A DNA stretch of 43,209 nucleotides from assembly GCA_035707825.1 (NCBI GenBank), contig DASSTR010000065.1, positions 1 through 43,209 of the forward strand, read 5' to 3'. Each line of letters starts with the position of its first letter. Position 1 is the stretch's first letter. The translations under genes and the position numbers were made by a program. Source of the stretch: VRUE01 sp035707825 (lineage in GTDB: Bacteria; Actinomycetota; Thermoleophilia; Solirubrobacterales; 70-9). Below the pieces are notes generated by a model. It saw nothing but the letters and a program-made list of their open reading frames with translations, searched no databases and was not told the DNA's origin. Positions 22,524 through 30,492 of the stretch are shown here, piece by piece.

Positions 22524-22589
22524 CGCGGCGGGTTCACCCCCCTCGTTTTTCTCCCCGCGGCGGGTTCACCCCCCTCGGGGAGAACCCGC
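22524..22589. repeat. 22-bp direct repeat; second copy forms a GC-rich hairpin
   Basis: The same 22 bp occurs at 22524-22545 and 22556-22577. The second copy is extended so that GCGGGTTC (22560-22567) pairs with GAACCCGC (22582-22589), with an inner CCCC/GGGG. The first copy runs instead into TTTTT. The hairpin is just downstream of the aldolase stop on the minus strand and may end that transcript, although no U-tract follows in that direction. Confidence 0.7.
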
Positions 22590-22610
22590 ACCGAACCGCG
22601 CCGCGTCCTA

Positions 22611-23531
22611 CTAAGGGATGCGGCGCACGTTGGAGAGCAGAGACTCCTTGATCTGCTCGATGATCTCCAGCGCCTCGTTCCACTCGCGCTGCCAGACGTT
22701 GCGGCCGAAGATGACGCCCGAGCCGCCCGCCTGCATGATCTCGCTGGTGTTGCGCAGCACGGTCTCGTTGTCGACCTTGGAGCCGCCGGAGAGGACGACG
22801 AGCGACCGGCCCGCCGACTCGACGCACTGGCGGATCGCCTCCGCCTCGTCGACCTCCATCTCGTTGTAGGGGGCCTGCGCGTCCTTGTCCTTGTCGGCGT
22901 TGACCTTCGGCATGTTGAGCTTGACTACGTCGGCGCCCATCTCCATCGCCAGCCGCGCCGCGTAGTCGATCGCGTAGAAGGAATTGGGGCCGCCCTTGGC
23001 GTCGACGGCTTCGCCGCGCGGGTAGGACCAGACGATCAGCGGCATCCCGAAGCGGTCGCAGTCCTGGCGCACCTGGCGCAGCTGGGCGAGGTCCTCGTCC
23101 TGGCGCGGCGAGCCGACGTAGAGGGTGTAGCCGACCGCGTCGGCGCCCAGCCGCACCGCGTCCTCGACGCTGGCGTTGCAGGAGGAAAAGGCGTGCGCGG
23201 AGGAGGGGATGTCGGTCTTGCCGTTGACCTTGAGGATCAGCGGCACCTGCCCCGCGTAGTCCGGGTAGTACTTGCTCGCCATCCCGATCTGGCAGGCGAG
23301 GGCCGAGTAGCCGGCCTCGGCGGCGAGCCGGAACTGGTAGTCGGGGTCCTTGGAGGCGGGGTTGGGGAAGAAGTCGCGCGGGCCGTGCTCGATTCCCTGG
23401 TCGATCGGCAGCAGCATCAGGGTGCCGTTGCCGGGGCCGAACTCGAACAGCAGCCGCCGCAGCCGGGTGCGTTTGCCGGGCGCCAGCTCGGCCAGCAGAG
23501 ATTTCTGCTCGGTCAGACTCTTCAACTCCAC
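22611..23531 (-). CDS. fbaB: Class I fructose-bisphosphate aldolase, DhnA/FbaB type
   Basis: The enzyme cleaves fructose-1,6-bisphosphate to DHAP and G3P through a Schiff base. The 306-residue sequence has LMLLPIDQGIEHGPRDFF (about 39-56), GADAVGYTLYVGSPRQDEDL, the catalytic Lys block GADVVKLNMPKV (about 200-211) and the phosphate-binding VVLSGGSKVDNE and AGGSGVIFGRNVWQRE. GTG 23529-23531 has the strong ribosome site GAGGAGGA 7 nt upstream. It stands alone on the minus strand. With eno it covers two glycolytic steps in the window. Confidence 0.92.
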   Translation of the reverse strand: MELKSLTEQKSLLAELAPGKRTRLRRLLFEFGPGNGTLMLLPIDQGIEHGPRDFFPNPASKDPDYQFRLAAEAGYSALACQIGMASKYYPDYAGQVPLILKVNGKTDIPSSAHAFSSCNASVEDAVRLGADAVGYTLYVGSPRQDEDLAQLRQVRQDCDRFGMPLIVWSYPRGEAVDAKGGPNSFYAIDYAARLAMEMGADVVKLNMPKVNADKDKDAQAPYNEMEVDEAEAIRQCVESAGRSLVVLSGGSKVDNETVLRNTSEIMQAGGSGVIFGRNVWQREWNEALEIIEQIKESLLSNVRRIP

Positions 23532-23634
23532 GCTGATTCCTCCTCGTGATTCACCGAATAAAGGGGCCTTCGCAGTATGCCACTGGGACTGGGTTGCGGG
23601 CGCTCGGCCCGCGGGCGGCTATCCTCGAAACAAC

Positions 23635-24405
23635 ATGAGCGAGACCGAGCTCAGCGTCGTCTGCAAGAACTGCGGCTCAGAGGTCAGCCCCTACGTAACC
23701 GAGTGCCCTTACTGCGGCGCTCGCCTGCGCAAGCGCGCCCCGAAGCTGGAGCGCCACGGCGACGCCCTGGAGGCCAAGACCAGCCGCCGCCGGCGACCGC
23801 TGGCGCTGCTCAAACGACGCCGCCGCTCGGGCGCGCCCCGCTGGCCGCGCCCCTACGCGACGATGGCGGCGATTCTCGGCTCGGCGGGGCTGCTGCTGGT
23901 GCAGAAGGCAAGCGGCGACCCGATCAGCACCTTCGGCGGCCTGATCGTCCCCCTGCAGGGGGAGTGGTGGCGCTACTTCACGGCCCCCTTTGCCTATGTC
24001 GACGTCGGCTACCTCTTCGTCGTGGCCGTCGGGCTGGCGATCTTCGCCCCGGGGGTGGAGCGGCGCCTGGGCAGCTTCGCGACGGCCGTCCTGCTGATCG
24101 CCTGCGGGACGCTGGGAATGCTGGCGGCGGCGGGGATCGCAAATGCCCAGGACAACGTCACCGTGATCGCCGGCGGCAACGGCATGGCGCTGGGCGCGCT
24201 CGCCGCCTGGCTGGCGATCCGGCGCAGCGAGGCTCGCGGCGCCGTCGACGACGACTATGACCTGGTCGGCGTCACGGTCGCCGCGGTGGTGCTGCTGGCC
24301 CTGCCGATCTTCGTGCCGGCCGCCGACGTCTTCGCCGGCCTGGTGGGCGGCATCGTCGGGGGCTTTGCCGGCCTCATCGCCTCGGCGCTCGGTGGGCCGG
24401 ACTAG
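23635..24405 (+). CDS. Zinc-ribbon rhomboid-like protein, predicted catalytically dead
   Basis: The 256-residue protein starts with a zinc ribbon (C10xxC13, C24xxC27) and a basic linker. A rhomboid-like membrane region follows: LQGEWWRYFTAPFAYVDVGYL (108-127) is the typical W-R loop, and VERRLGS (141-147) follows helix 2. Where active rhomboids have GxSG with the catalytic Ser, this protein reads GGNG (180-183). The last helix (VFAGLVGGIVGGFAGL) has the spaced glycines but no His. Both members of the Ser/His dyad are thus missing, so it is likely a pseudoprotease that binds membrane proteins. TATCCT (23620-23625) ends 9 nt before the ATG. Confidence 0.75.
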   Translation: MSETELSVVCKNCGSEVSPYVTECPYCGARLRKRAPKLERHGDALEAKTSRRRRPLALLKRRRRSGAPRWPRPYATMAAILGSAGLLLVQKASGDPISTFGGLIVPLQGEWWRYFTAPFAYVDVGYLFVVAVGLAIFAPGVERRLGSFATAVLLIACGTLGMLAAAGIANAQDNVTVIAGGNGMALGALAAWLAIRRSEARGAVDDDYDLVGVTVAAVVLLALPIFVPAADVFAGLVGGIVGGFAGLIASALGGPD

Positions 24406-24415
24406 TCTGCCTCCG

Positions 24416-24745
24416 ATGACTTCGCGGGAAGAGCGCCTGGAGGCGGCGGTCGAGCGGCTGCTCGACGCCGAGCGCTTCGCCGAGGCGGAGCGGGTTGTCA
24501 CCCAGGTCGCGCCCCAGTTGCAGCACGTGCTGGCCGCCGCCCTCGCCGAGGGCGGATGGTTCGGGGAGTCCCACGACGCCGAGACCCTCCGGGCGGCGAC
24601 CGTGCCCGATCCCGACGAGCGCCTCAGTGCCGTGCGCACCCTGCTCGCCGAGGAGGCGAGGATGGGAATGATGGTTGGAGTCGCCGTGGGCTGGGCACTT
24701 CGCGAGGAGATGGACGACGACAAAGAGCTGAAAGGAGAGCGCTGA
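24416..24745 (+). CDS. Small protein of unknown function upstream of UPF0173
   Basis: The 109-residue helical protein begins TSREERLEAAVERLLDAERF and has a tetratricopeptide-like Ala/Glu pattern (AERVVTQVAPQLQHVLAAAL). A more hydrophobic segment near the end (MGMMVGVAVGWALREE) may contact the membrane or a partner. It ends in KGER. TAGTCT (24403-24408) ends 7 nt before ATG 24416, predicting a leaderless message. The stop is 2 nt before the UPF0173 start, so both are in one operon. No family recognised. Confidence 0.6.
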   Translation: MTSREERLEAAVERLLDAERFAEAERVVTQVAPQLQHVLAAALAEGGWFGESHDAETLRAATVPDPDERLSAVRTLLAEEARMGMMVGVAVGWALREEMDDDKELKGER

Positions 24746-24747
24746 GG

Positions 24748-25461
24748 ATGGAGATCAAGTTTCTCGGACACTCGTGCTTCGAACTGAGCGACGGCGACAC
24801 AAGGCTGCTGGTGGACCCGTTCCTGGCGCCGAACAATCCCACCGCCGTGCTGACGGCGGAGGAGGTTGACCCGACCCACATCGCCCTCAGCCACGGCCAC
24901 GCCGACCACGTCGCCGATGCCGTCGCCGTCGCCAAGCGCAGCGGAGCTTTCTGCGTCGCCATCGTCGAGCTGGCCAAGTGGCTGGAGGCGCGGGGCGTCG
25001 AGCAGGTCAGCGACCCCAACCTCGGCGGCACGGTCGAGTTCGACTGGGGCTCGATCAAGCTCGTCCCGGCCTGGCACACGAGCACGGCGCCGGGCTCCGC
25101 GGAGTCGCCCTTCAGCGCCGAGCACGGCGTCGCGCTCGGCAGCGCAGCGGGCCTGATCATCCGCCTCGGCGGGACGACCGTCTACCACTCGGGGGACACC
25201 TGCCTGTTCGGCGACATGAAGCTGATCGCCGAACGCGATCCGGTCGATGTGGCCCTGATCCCGATCGGCGGCCACTACACGATGGATCGCCACGACGCCG
25301 TGGCGGCGGCGGGGCTGATCGGCGCGAAGACGGTGATCCCGATGCACTACGACACCTTCCCGGCGATCGAGACCGACAGCGACGCCTTCAAGGCGGATGT
25401 CGAGGCGCAGACCTCCTCCGAGGTGGCGCTGCTGAAGCCGGGAGAGACGTTCTCCGTCTGA
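24748..25461 (+). CDS. UPF0173 metal-dependent hydrolase, metallo-beta-lactamase fold (copy 1)
   Basis: The 237-residue protein follows the UPF0173/YtkL pattern: FLGHSCFELSDGDTRLLVDPFL, the metal site HGHADHV (about 49-55), LVPAWHTS, YHSGDTCLFGDMKLIA, PIGGHYTMDRHDAV and a closing VIPMHYDTFP. The substrate is unknown. GGAGAG overlaps the end of the preceding gene. A close paralogue is at 36337-37053, and both share the sequence just upstream of the start. Confidence 0.88.
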   Translation: MEIKFLGHSCFELSDGDTRLLVDPFLAPNNPTAVLTAEEVDPTHIALSHGHADHVADAVAVAKRSGAFCVAIVELAKWLEARGVEQVSDPNLGGTVEFDWGSIKLVPAWHTSTAPGSAESPFSAEHGVALGSAAGLIIRLGGTTVYHSGDTCLFGDMKLIAERDPVDVALIPIGGHYTMDRHDAVAAAGLIGAKTVIPMHYDTFPAIETDSDAFKADVEAQTSSEVALLKPGETFSV

Positions 25462-25587
25462 GCGCCTGAATGCCACGGGCGGAGCGGCTTTGAGGCACCC
25501 ACCCCGCTCGAGTCAGAAACTGGCTGGGCAGCCAGGCCGGTGCTAGGCTCGCTCGGACCGCGAAGTCGAGCCGAGGAGAGCGTGCAG

Positions 25588-26514
25588 ATGGAGGCAAAGG
25601 ACGCAGTCGGAAGCCGGTCGATCACCGAGCGCGAGGACTTCCAGGCCACTGCCGACCCGGCCCTGATGGAGGCCGCCGACCGCACGGCGGAGGTGAAGCT
25701 GCTCACCTACGAGGAGCTCTACGCGCTCTGGGAGCGCCAGCAGTGGCAGACGCAGGAGCTCGACTTCAGCCGCGACCGCGAGGACTGGCACGAGCGGATC
25801 AGCCCCGAGGAGCGCTTCCAGCGCATGTATGGGCTGTCCTCGTTCTTCATCGGCGAGCAGAAGGTGGCTGAGGAGCTGGGCCCGATCATGCGCGCGGCCC
25901 CGACCGAGGACCAGAAAATCTTCCTCTGCACGCAGATCGCCGACGAGGCGCGCCACGTCCGCTTCTTCGAGCGCTTCTACCGCGAGGTGGGCGTGCTCGA
26001 GTCCGACGAGCTCTCCCAGATGCTCGAGGAGACCTCCGAGCACCTGAACGAGAACTTCGGCCGCCTCTTCGACGGGATGCTGAAGCAGCGCACCGACCGG
26101 CTCTCCGCCGAGCCCGGCGACACCGAGGCCCTGGTCGAGGCGGTGACGCTCTACCACATGGTGATCGAGGGGATGCTGGCCCTCACCGGCCAGCACTTCA
26201 TCATCGACTACAACGAAGAGCAGGGCCTGCTGCCGGGCTTCGTCGAGGGCTTTCAGAACGTCGCTCGCGACGAGCATCGCCATGTCGCCTTCGGCTCCGT
26301 GTTCCTGCGCGAAAAGGCCCGCGAGGACGACCGCTACAAGCAGGCGATCCAGCGCACGCTCGAGGAGTCGCTGCCGATCGCCGAGGGGGTCCTCTCGCCG
26401 CCCTGGGCGCCGGAGGACGACGACTGGGAGCTGTTTGGCTACTCCCTCGCCGATACCCGCGAGTTCGCCGGCACCTGCCTGATGCGGCGCCTCAAAGTCA
26501 TCGGCCTCACCTAG
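25588..26514 (+). CDS. R2-like ligand-binding oxidase (R2lox), ferritin-like Mn/Fe protein
   Basis: The 308-residue protein has R2-type metal ligands E90, E120xxH123, E194 and E229xxH232 (FFIGEQKVAEEL, DEARHVRFF, YHMVIEGML, DEHRHVAFG). Val93 lies three residues after the first ligand and Tyr189 five before the fourth. This spacing is that of the Val-Tyr ether crosslink in R2lox proteins, which bind a Mn/Fe site and a fatty-acid ligand. No RNR radical-transfer C-terminus is seen and no nrdA-like gene is near. ATG 25588 follows GAGGAGAG by 7 nt; GTG 25582 is an alternative. An extended -10-like TGCTAGGCT is at 25540-25548. Confidence 0.85.
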   Translation: MEAKDAVGSRSITEREDFQATADPALMEAADRTAEVKLLTYEELYALWERQQWQTQELDFSRDREDWHERISPEERFQRMYGLSSFFIGEQKVAEELGPIMRAAPTEDQKIFLCTQIADEARHVRFFERFYREVGVLESDELSQMLEETSEHLNENFGRLFDGMLKQRTDRLSAEPGDTEALVEAVTLYHMVIEGMLALTGQHFIIDYNEEQGLLPGFVEGFQNVARDEHRHVAFGSVFLREKAREDDRYKQAIQRTLEESLPIAEGVLSPPWAPEDDDWELFGYSLADTREFAGTCLMRRLKVIGLT

Positions 26515-26528
26515 TGTCCTGACACTAG
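26511..26528. promoter_or_regulatory. 18-bp palindrome over the R2lox stop codon
   Basis: CTAGTGTC and GACACTAG flank CT without mismatch. The TAG stop (26512-26514) is inside the left arm. It may be an operator-like site or a small terminator hairpin; no T-tract follows. Confidence 0.6.
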
Positions 26529-26573
26529 CCGCGGGGGCAAGGCCGGTCGGGAGCCGAGGGTCAGGCCGGGGCG

Positions 26574-28214
26574 CTAGGGCTGCGGGACTTCCGAAGAGGT
26601 TTCGGCGCCCGAAGAGGTTTCGCCTTCGCTACCGGTGCCGGTTTCGGTGGTCGATGCCGGTGGCGTCGACGGCGTTTCGCTTTCGACCGGTGGCGGCGGC
26701 GAGGTTTCGGCCGGCGGTGGGGGTGAGGTGCTTTCCGCCGGTGGGCTGCTCGGGGGCGGCGCGCTTTCGCCGAAGGTGACGACGACGACGTCGGTGCCCT
26801 GGGGCGCCCCGGCCTGCCCCGCCTGAGGCGCGGCGGCGCCGGTCAGGCTCGCCCCCGGTGGCTTGGTGCCGCCGTCATCGGGAGCCCCGGTCGACTGCCC
26901 GGCTTCTTCAGCGGGCGGCGGCGTTGCCGGCGGCTGGTCTGCGGCGGCGGGTTCGGCCGGCGGCGCGGGCGGCGCTTCGGCGAGGGCTTCCGACGGCTCC
27001 GTGGCCGGCGCCACCCGGGCCGAGCCGAGCGCGGGAACAGCCGCCGCCTCGCGGACGTGCGTGGCGGCGGACCTCGAAGTCTCGGGAGTGGGGGTCAGCA
27101 GGTGATGCTGGTTGACCTCCACCGCGCCCGCGGTGATCACCGCCGCGGTGACGACGCCGGCGACGGCCTTGGTCCCGATCGCACCGCCGATCGCGCCGAG
27201 GCCGCCCGCGGCCCCGCCGCTGCTCAGCGCCGCGCCGACGCTGCTCATCGCGCCGGCACTCGAAACGGCGCCTGCACTCGAGACGGCGCCGGCGCTCGAA
27301 ACGGCGCCTGCTCCAACCCCTCCGCCGGCCGCCGCGCCGGTGCCCCCGGCGCTCGCGCCGCCGATGCCCAGCTTGGCGGCGAGGAAGCCTTTCAGCGCCA
27401 GCAGCGGGCCGGCCGGGAAGAGCGCCGCCAGGACCTTGTCGTTGGACTGGATCTGGCTGCGGAAGTCGGCGCACTCGTCGCAGTCGCGAACGTGCCTGCG
27501 GACCGGCCCGGAGATCTTGCGCAGGCCCTCGGCGGCCTCGGCCAGCTCCAGCCTCACTTCGCCGCAGGTGAGCTGGCGGGCCTGGCTCGCCTCGGCGAGC
27601 GAGATCCGCGCCCGCACGAGCAGCGACTTGATCGACGGCACGCTGGTCTCCATCGCCTGGGCGATTTCCTCGTAGGACATCGCGTCCATCTCGCGCAGCA
27701 GCAGTGCTGAGCGCTGCGTCTCGGGAAGCTTGCCGACGTCGCTGAGCAGCTGGCGGAACTCCTCGCGGTTGTGGACCTTCTCGGCGGTCGAGGCGGCCTC
27801 GACCATCGGCACCAGGTCCATCGATTCCTGCGGATCGGCGGTCGGTTTGCGCAGGTGGTTGAGGCAGCGATTGCGAGCGATCCGGTACAGCCACGGGCGG
27901 AGGTTGATCTCACGCTCGTCGGCCAGCATCGCCCGGTAGGCGTTGACGAAGACCTCCTGCAGCACGTCCTCCGCGTCCTCCGTGGAGCCGAGCATCTGGC
28001 GGCAGAAGCCGAGCAGGCGCCCCTGGTAGCGGTCGACGATCGTTTCGAAGGCGCCGCTGTTGCCGCTTCGCACCATCGCGATCAGGCGGGCGTCGCCTTG
28101 AAGCTTGAGCAGCGGAGAGCGCCGGGCGAGTAGTCCGCGTTGACTGGCGTGCGTTAGAGCGGATGCCTCCAAGCTGTCCTCCCAGGGAAGCGGGGTTTCT
28201 AGCTCTAGAGACAC
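26574..28214 (-). CDS. ECF sigma factor fused to zinc anti-sigma segment and membrane-anchored tail
   Basis: The 546-residue protein starts with sigma region 2 (about 41-110: GAFETIVDRYQGRLLGFCRQ, EDAEDVLQEVFVNAYR, LRPWLYRIARNRCLNHLRK) and region 4 (about 160-215: LPETQRSALLLREMDAMSYE). A ZAS-like zinc motif follows (C217, H241xxxC245xxC248), which in anti-sigma factors responds to redox or other stress. A repeat GAVSSA (about 302-325) leads to one membrane helix (about 340-366) and a roughly 180-residue Pro/Thr/Ser/Glu-rich exported tail. Sigma factor, sensor and anchor are thus in one chain. GTG 28214 is used; ATG at residue 47 lies inside region 2 and is too late. Confidence 0.85.
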   Translation of the reverse strand: MSLELETPLPWEDSLEASALTHASQRGLLARRSPLLKLQGDARLIAMVRSGNSGAFETIVDRYQGRLLGFCRQMLGSTEDAEDVLQEVFVNAYRAMLADEREINLRPWLYRIARNRCLNHLRKPTADPQESMDLVPMVEAASTAEKVHNREEFRQLLSDVGKLPETQRSALLLREMDAMSYEEIAQAMETSVPSIKSLLVRARISLAEASQARQLTCGEVRLELAEAAEGLRKISGPVRRHVRDCDECADFRSQIQSNDKVLAALFPAGPLLALKGFLAAKLGIGGASAGGTGAAAGGGVGAGAVSSAGAVSSAGAVSSAGAMSSVGAALSSGGAAGGLGAIGGAIGTKAVAGVVTAAVITAGAVEVNQHHLLTPTPETSRSAATHVREAAAVPALGSARVAPATEPSEALAEAPPAPPAEPAAADQPPATPPPAEEAGQSTGAPDDGGTKPPGASLTGAAAPQAGQAGAPQGTDVVVVTFGESAPPPSSPPAESTSPPPPAETSPPPPVESETPSTPPASTTETGTGSEGETSSGAETSSEVPQP

Positions 28215-28321
28215 CGTAGCAGCGCGTTAGTTGCGCCATTGCAAGATTTTTCGAGAGGTCGCCACGCAACGGTGTAGAGAAGCCTCGGCAGGCCGCCAGG
28301 GGCCGCGGTTACCATCGCGGA

Positions 28322-28407
28322 GCCCGGGTGGCGAAACTGGTAAAAGCGGCGCCCTTAAAAGGCGCTGCCCCTAACGGGGCTTGCGGGTTCGAATCCCGCC
28401 CCGGGCA
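28322..28407 (+). tRNA. tRNA-Leu (anticodon TAA)
   Basis: The acceptor stem GCCCGGG/CCCGGGC is perfect. The anticodon stem GCGCC/GGCGC closes loop CTTAAAA with anticodon TAA. A long class II variable arm (CCCC/GGGG) and T-arm GCGGG-TTCGAAT-CCCGC are intact. Discriminator A; CCA not encoded. It reads UUA codons, which are very rare in such GC-rich genomes (the bldA-type tRNA of Streptomyces). Confidence 0.95.
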
Positions 28408-28427
28408 CTCTTTGTAGGCTGCCGGTC

Positions 28428-30038
28428 ATGGAGCACGGGGGGCGGATAGTCGCGAAGGTCCTTGCGTCGAGGGGCGTCAGCCATCTCTTCACGCTCTCCG
28501 GCGGCCACCTCTTCTCGATCTATGACGGCTGCCTCGCGGAGGGAGTCGAGATCGTCGACGTGCGCCACGAGCAGACCGCCACCTTCGCTGCCGAGGGCTT
28601 CGCGAAGGCGACGAGGACGCTCGGCGTGGCGGCGCTGACCGCCGGCCCGGGAGTGACCAACGGCATCAGCGCCATCGCCGGCGCCCAGGCAAACGGCTCG
28701 CCGCTCTGCGTGCTCGGCGGGCGAGCGCCCGAGCTGCGCTGGGGCTCGGGCTCTCTGCAGGAGATCGACCACCTCCCCTTCGTCTCACCGCTGGTGAAGT
28801 CGGCGGCCACCGTGAAGGAGCCGGGGCGGATCGCCGCCGAGACGGCGGCCGCTCTCGACCTGGCGCTCGCCGCCCCCAGCGGCCCGACCTTCGTCGATTA
28901 CCCGCTCGACGTCGTCTTCACCGAGGCCGAGGTCGAGATACCGCCGGCCGGGACCGCCGAGGAGACTCCCGCCGCGGGCATCGAGGAGGCGGCGGCCCTG
29001 CTGGCCGCGGCGGAGCGGCCGGTCGTCATGGCCGGCACCGGCCTCTACTGGGGCCGCGGGGAGGGAGAGCTGCGCGCTCTGGCCGAGCAGCTGGGGATCC
29101 CGGTTTTCCTCAACGGCCTGGGCAGGGGCTGCCTGCCCGCCGATCACGAGCTTGCCTTCAGCCGCGCCCGCGGCACCGGGCTGAAGGGGGCCGACGTGGC
29201 CCTCGTCGTCGGCGTCCCACTCGACTTCCGTCTCGGCTTCGGAGGCAGCTTCGGCGAGGAGACGAAGCTGATCCGCCTCGACGTCTCGCCCAACGAGCTG
29301 ACCGCCAACCGCGCCCCCGAGCTGGACATGGTCGGGAACGTGGCGGCCACGCTGGCCGCGCTCCGCGAGGCCACCGCCGGCGGTCAGCGCCGCAGCGACG
29401 CCTGGATCGAGCAGCTGCGCGGCGTCGAGGAGGAAAAGCGCGCCGCCGAGCGGGAGGAGCTCGAGGATTCCCGCTCCCCGCTGCATCCGGTGCGCATCTA
29501 CAAAGAGCTCGGCGAAGTGCTGGACCGCGACGCGATCGTCGTCGGCGACGGCGGCGACTTCGTCTCCTACGCCGGGCGCTTCATCGACACCTACGAGCCC
29601 GGCTGCTGGATGGACCCCGGGCCATTCGGCTGCCTGGGTGCGGGCCCCGGCCAGGCGATCGGCGCCAAGCTCGCGCACCCCGATCGCCAGGTCTGCCTGC
29701 TGCTGGGGGATGGCGCCTTTGGCTTCGCGGGCATCGAGTTCGACACCATGGCCCGGCACGGTCTCGGCGTCGTCGGGGTGATGGGCAACAACGGCATCTG
29801 GGCGCTCGAGCACCACCCGATGAAATTCCTCTACGGCTACTCGGTGGCGGCCGAGCTGCGGCCGGAGACCCGCTATGACCAGATGGTCGAAGCGCTGGGT
29901 TGCGACGGCATCCTCGTCCGCGAGCCGGAGGAGCTCAAGCCCGCTCTCGAGCGCGCCTTCGCATCGGGCCGGCCCACTCTCGTCAACGTGCTCACCGACC
30001 CCGAGGTCGTCTACCCCCGCAAGTCGAATTTGGCTTGA
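28428..30038 (+). CDS. ThDP-dependent enzyme, acetolactate synthase-like
   Basis: The 536-residue protein has the three-domain layout of the ThDP family: an N-terminal Pyr domain (VSHLFTLSGGHLFSIYDGC, with the catalytic Glu in VDVRHEQTATFAAEGFAKAT), a middle domain (AAERPVVMAGTGLYWGRGEGEL) and a PP domain with LLGDGAFGFAGIEFDTMARHGLGVVGVMGNNG, the GDG-N ThDP/Mg motif. It resembles large acetolactate synthase and oxalyl-CoA decarboxylase/2-hydroxyacyl-CoA lyase proteins. No small regulatory subunit is next to it, so a catabolic lyase or decarboxylase is as likely as branched-chain synthesis. TAGGCT (28415-28420) ends 7 nt before the ATG. Confidence 0.85.
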   Translation: MEHGGRIVAKVLASRGVSHLFTLSGGHLFSIYDGCLAEGVEIVDVRHEQTATFAAEGFAKATRTLGVAALTAGPGVTNGISAIAGAQANGSPLCVLGGRAPELRWGSGSLQEIDHLPFVSPLVKSAATVKEPGRIAAETAAALDLALAAPSGPTFVDYPLDVVFTEAEVEIPPAGTAEETPAAGIEEAAALLAAAERPVVMAGTGLYWGRGEGELRALAEQLGIPVFLNGLGRGCLPADHELAFSRARGTGLKGADVALVVGVPLDFRLGFGGSFGEETKLIRLDVSPNELTANRAPELDMVGNVAATLAALREATAGGQRRSDAWIEQLRGVEEEKRAAEREELEDSRSPLHPVRIYKELGEVLDRDAIVVGDGGDFVSYAGRFIDTYEPGCWMDPGPFGCLGAGPGQAIGAKLAHPDRQVCLLLGDGAFGFAGIEFDTMARHGLGVVGVMGNNGIWALEHHPMKFLYGYSVAAELRPETRYDQMVEALGCDGILVREPEELKPALERAFASGRPTLVNVLTDPEVVYPRKSNLA

Positions 30039-30080
30039 TCAAGCCGAACTTCGCCCCTTAGAACCTCGCGAAACGAACGA

Positions 30081-30110
30081 GAATCGACCGCCATCGCTGG
30101 CGGTCGATTC
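30081..30110 (+). terminator. Perfect 13-bp hairpin after the ThDP enzyme gene
   Basis: GAATCGACCGCCA (30081-30093) and TGGCGGTCGATTC (30098-30110) close a TCGC loop. It is 43 nt past the stop codon. There is no T-run behind it, so it may end transcription weakly or protect the 3' end of the message. Confidence 0.6.
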
Positions 30111-30492
30111 ACATTGGTCCCTCAGGACGGGCAGGGGTACGTCTTCAGGGACCGGCTTTATATGGTGGACCCAGACGGCGGGAGGCGCCATGGTGCGGCA
30201 AACGTCTGAGCCCTATCTCCGGGATATTGCTTTGGGCTTCAATTTGATCCCATTCGCTTCCCGGTGATCCGATTATCGGCGGGCCTGTAGCCGCAGTCCA
30301 CAGCAGACTTTCGCCGTTACCCATAAACGACGAAATGCGGTTTACCCACTTCTATGGGATCGATTGGTTGATTGACCCATATGTAGTGGGGCGATCTTTA
30401 GGCCTGTCCAGCAGGGCTGAAGAAACACCGCATCGTTCCTCGGACAGACGTCCTTGATCGCCCGGCCGCGCTCGCGCCATCGAGGGATGAAG
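30111..30492. other. Intergenic stretch of lower GC without a supported gene
   Basis: This interval is visibly richer in A/T than its surroundings. A 28-codon stretch near 30115-30205 reads like protein (GYVFRDRLYMVDPDGGRR) but stops at TGA and has no start context. A further part (30310-30385) contains TTACCCATAAAC and ATGGG/CCCAT inverted elements. It may be a worn-down gene or mobile remnant; nothing more can be supported. Confidence 0.4.

Noticed and set aside
22338..23560. Long plus-strand frames opposite the nuclease and aldolase genes
   Set aside because: They are antisense to well-supported genes and show only Arg/Ala/Pro-rich composition.
25588..26514. Class I ribonucleotide reductase small subunit
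   Set aside because: It lacks the radical-transfer C-terminal tail and has the R2lox Val/Tyr spacing; no nrdA-like gene is adjacent.
30115..30207. Short coding sequence of about 28 codons
   Set aside because: Protein-like in composition but without ribosome site, promoter or recognisable family; kept only as a remark in the intergenic entry.
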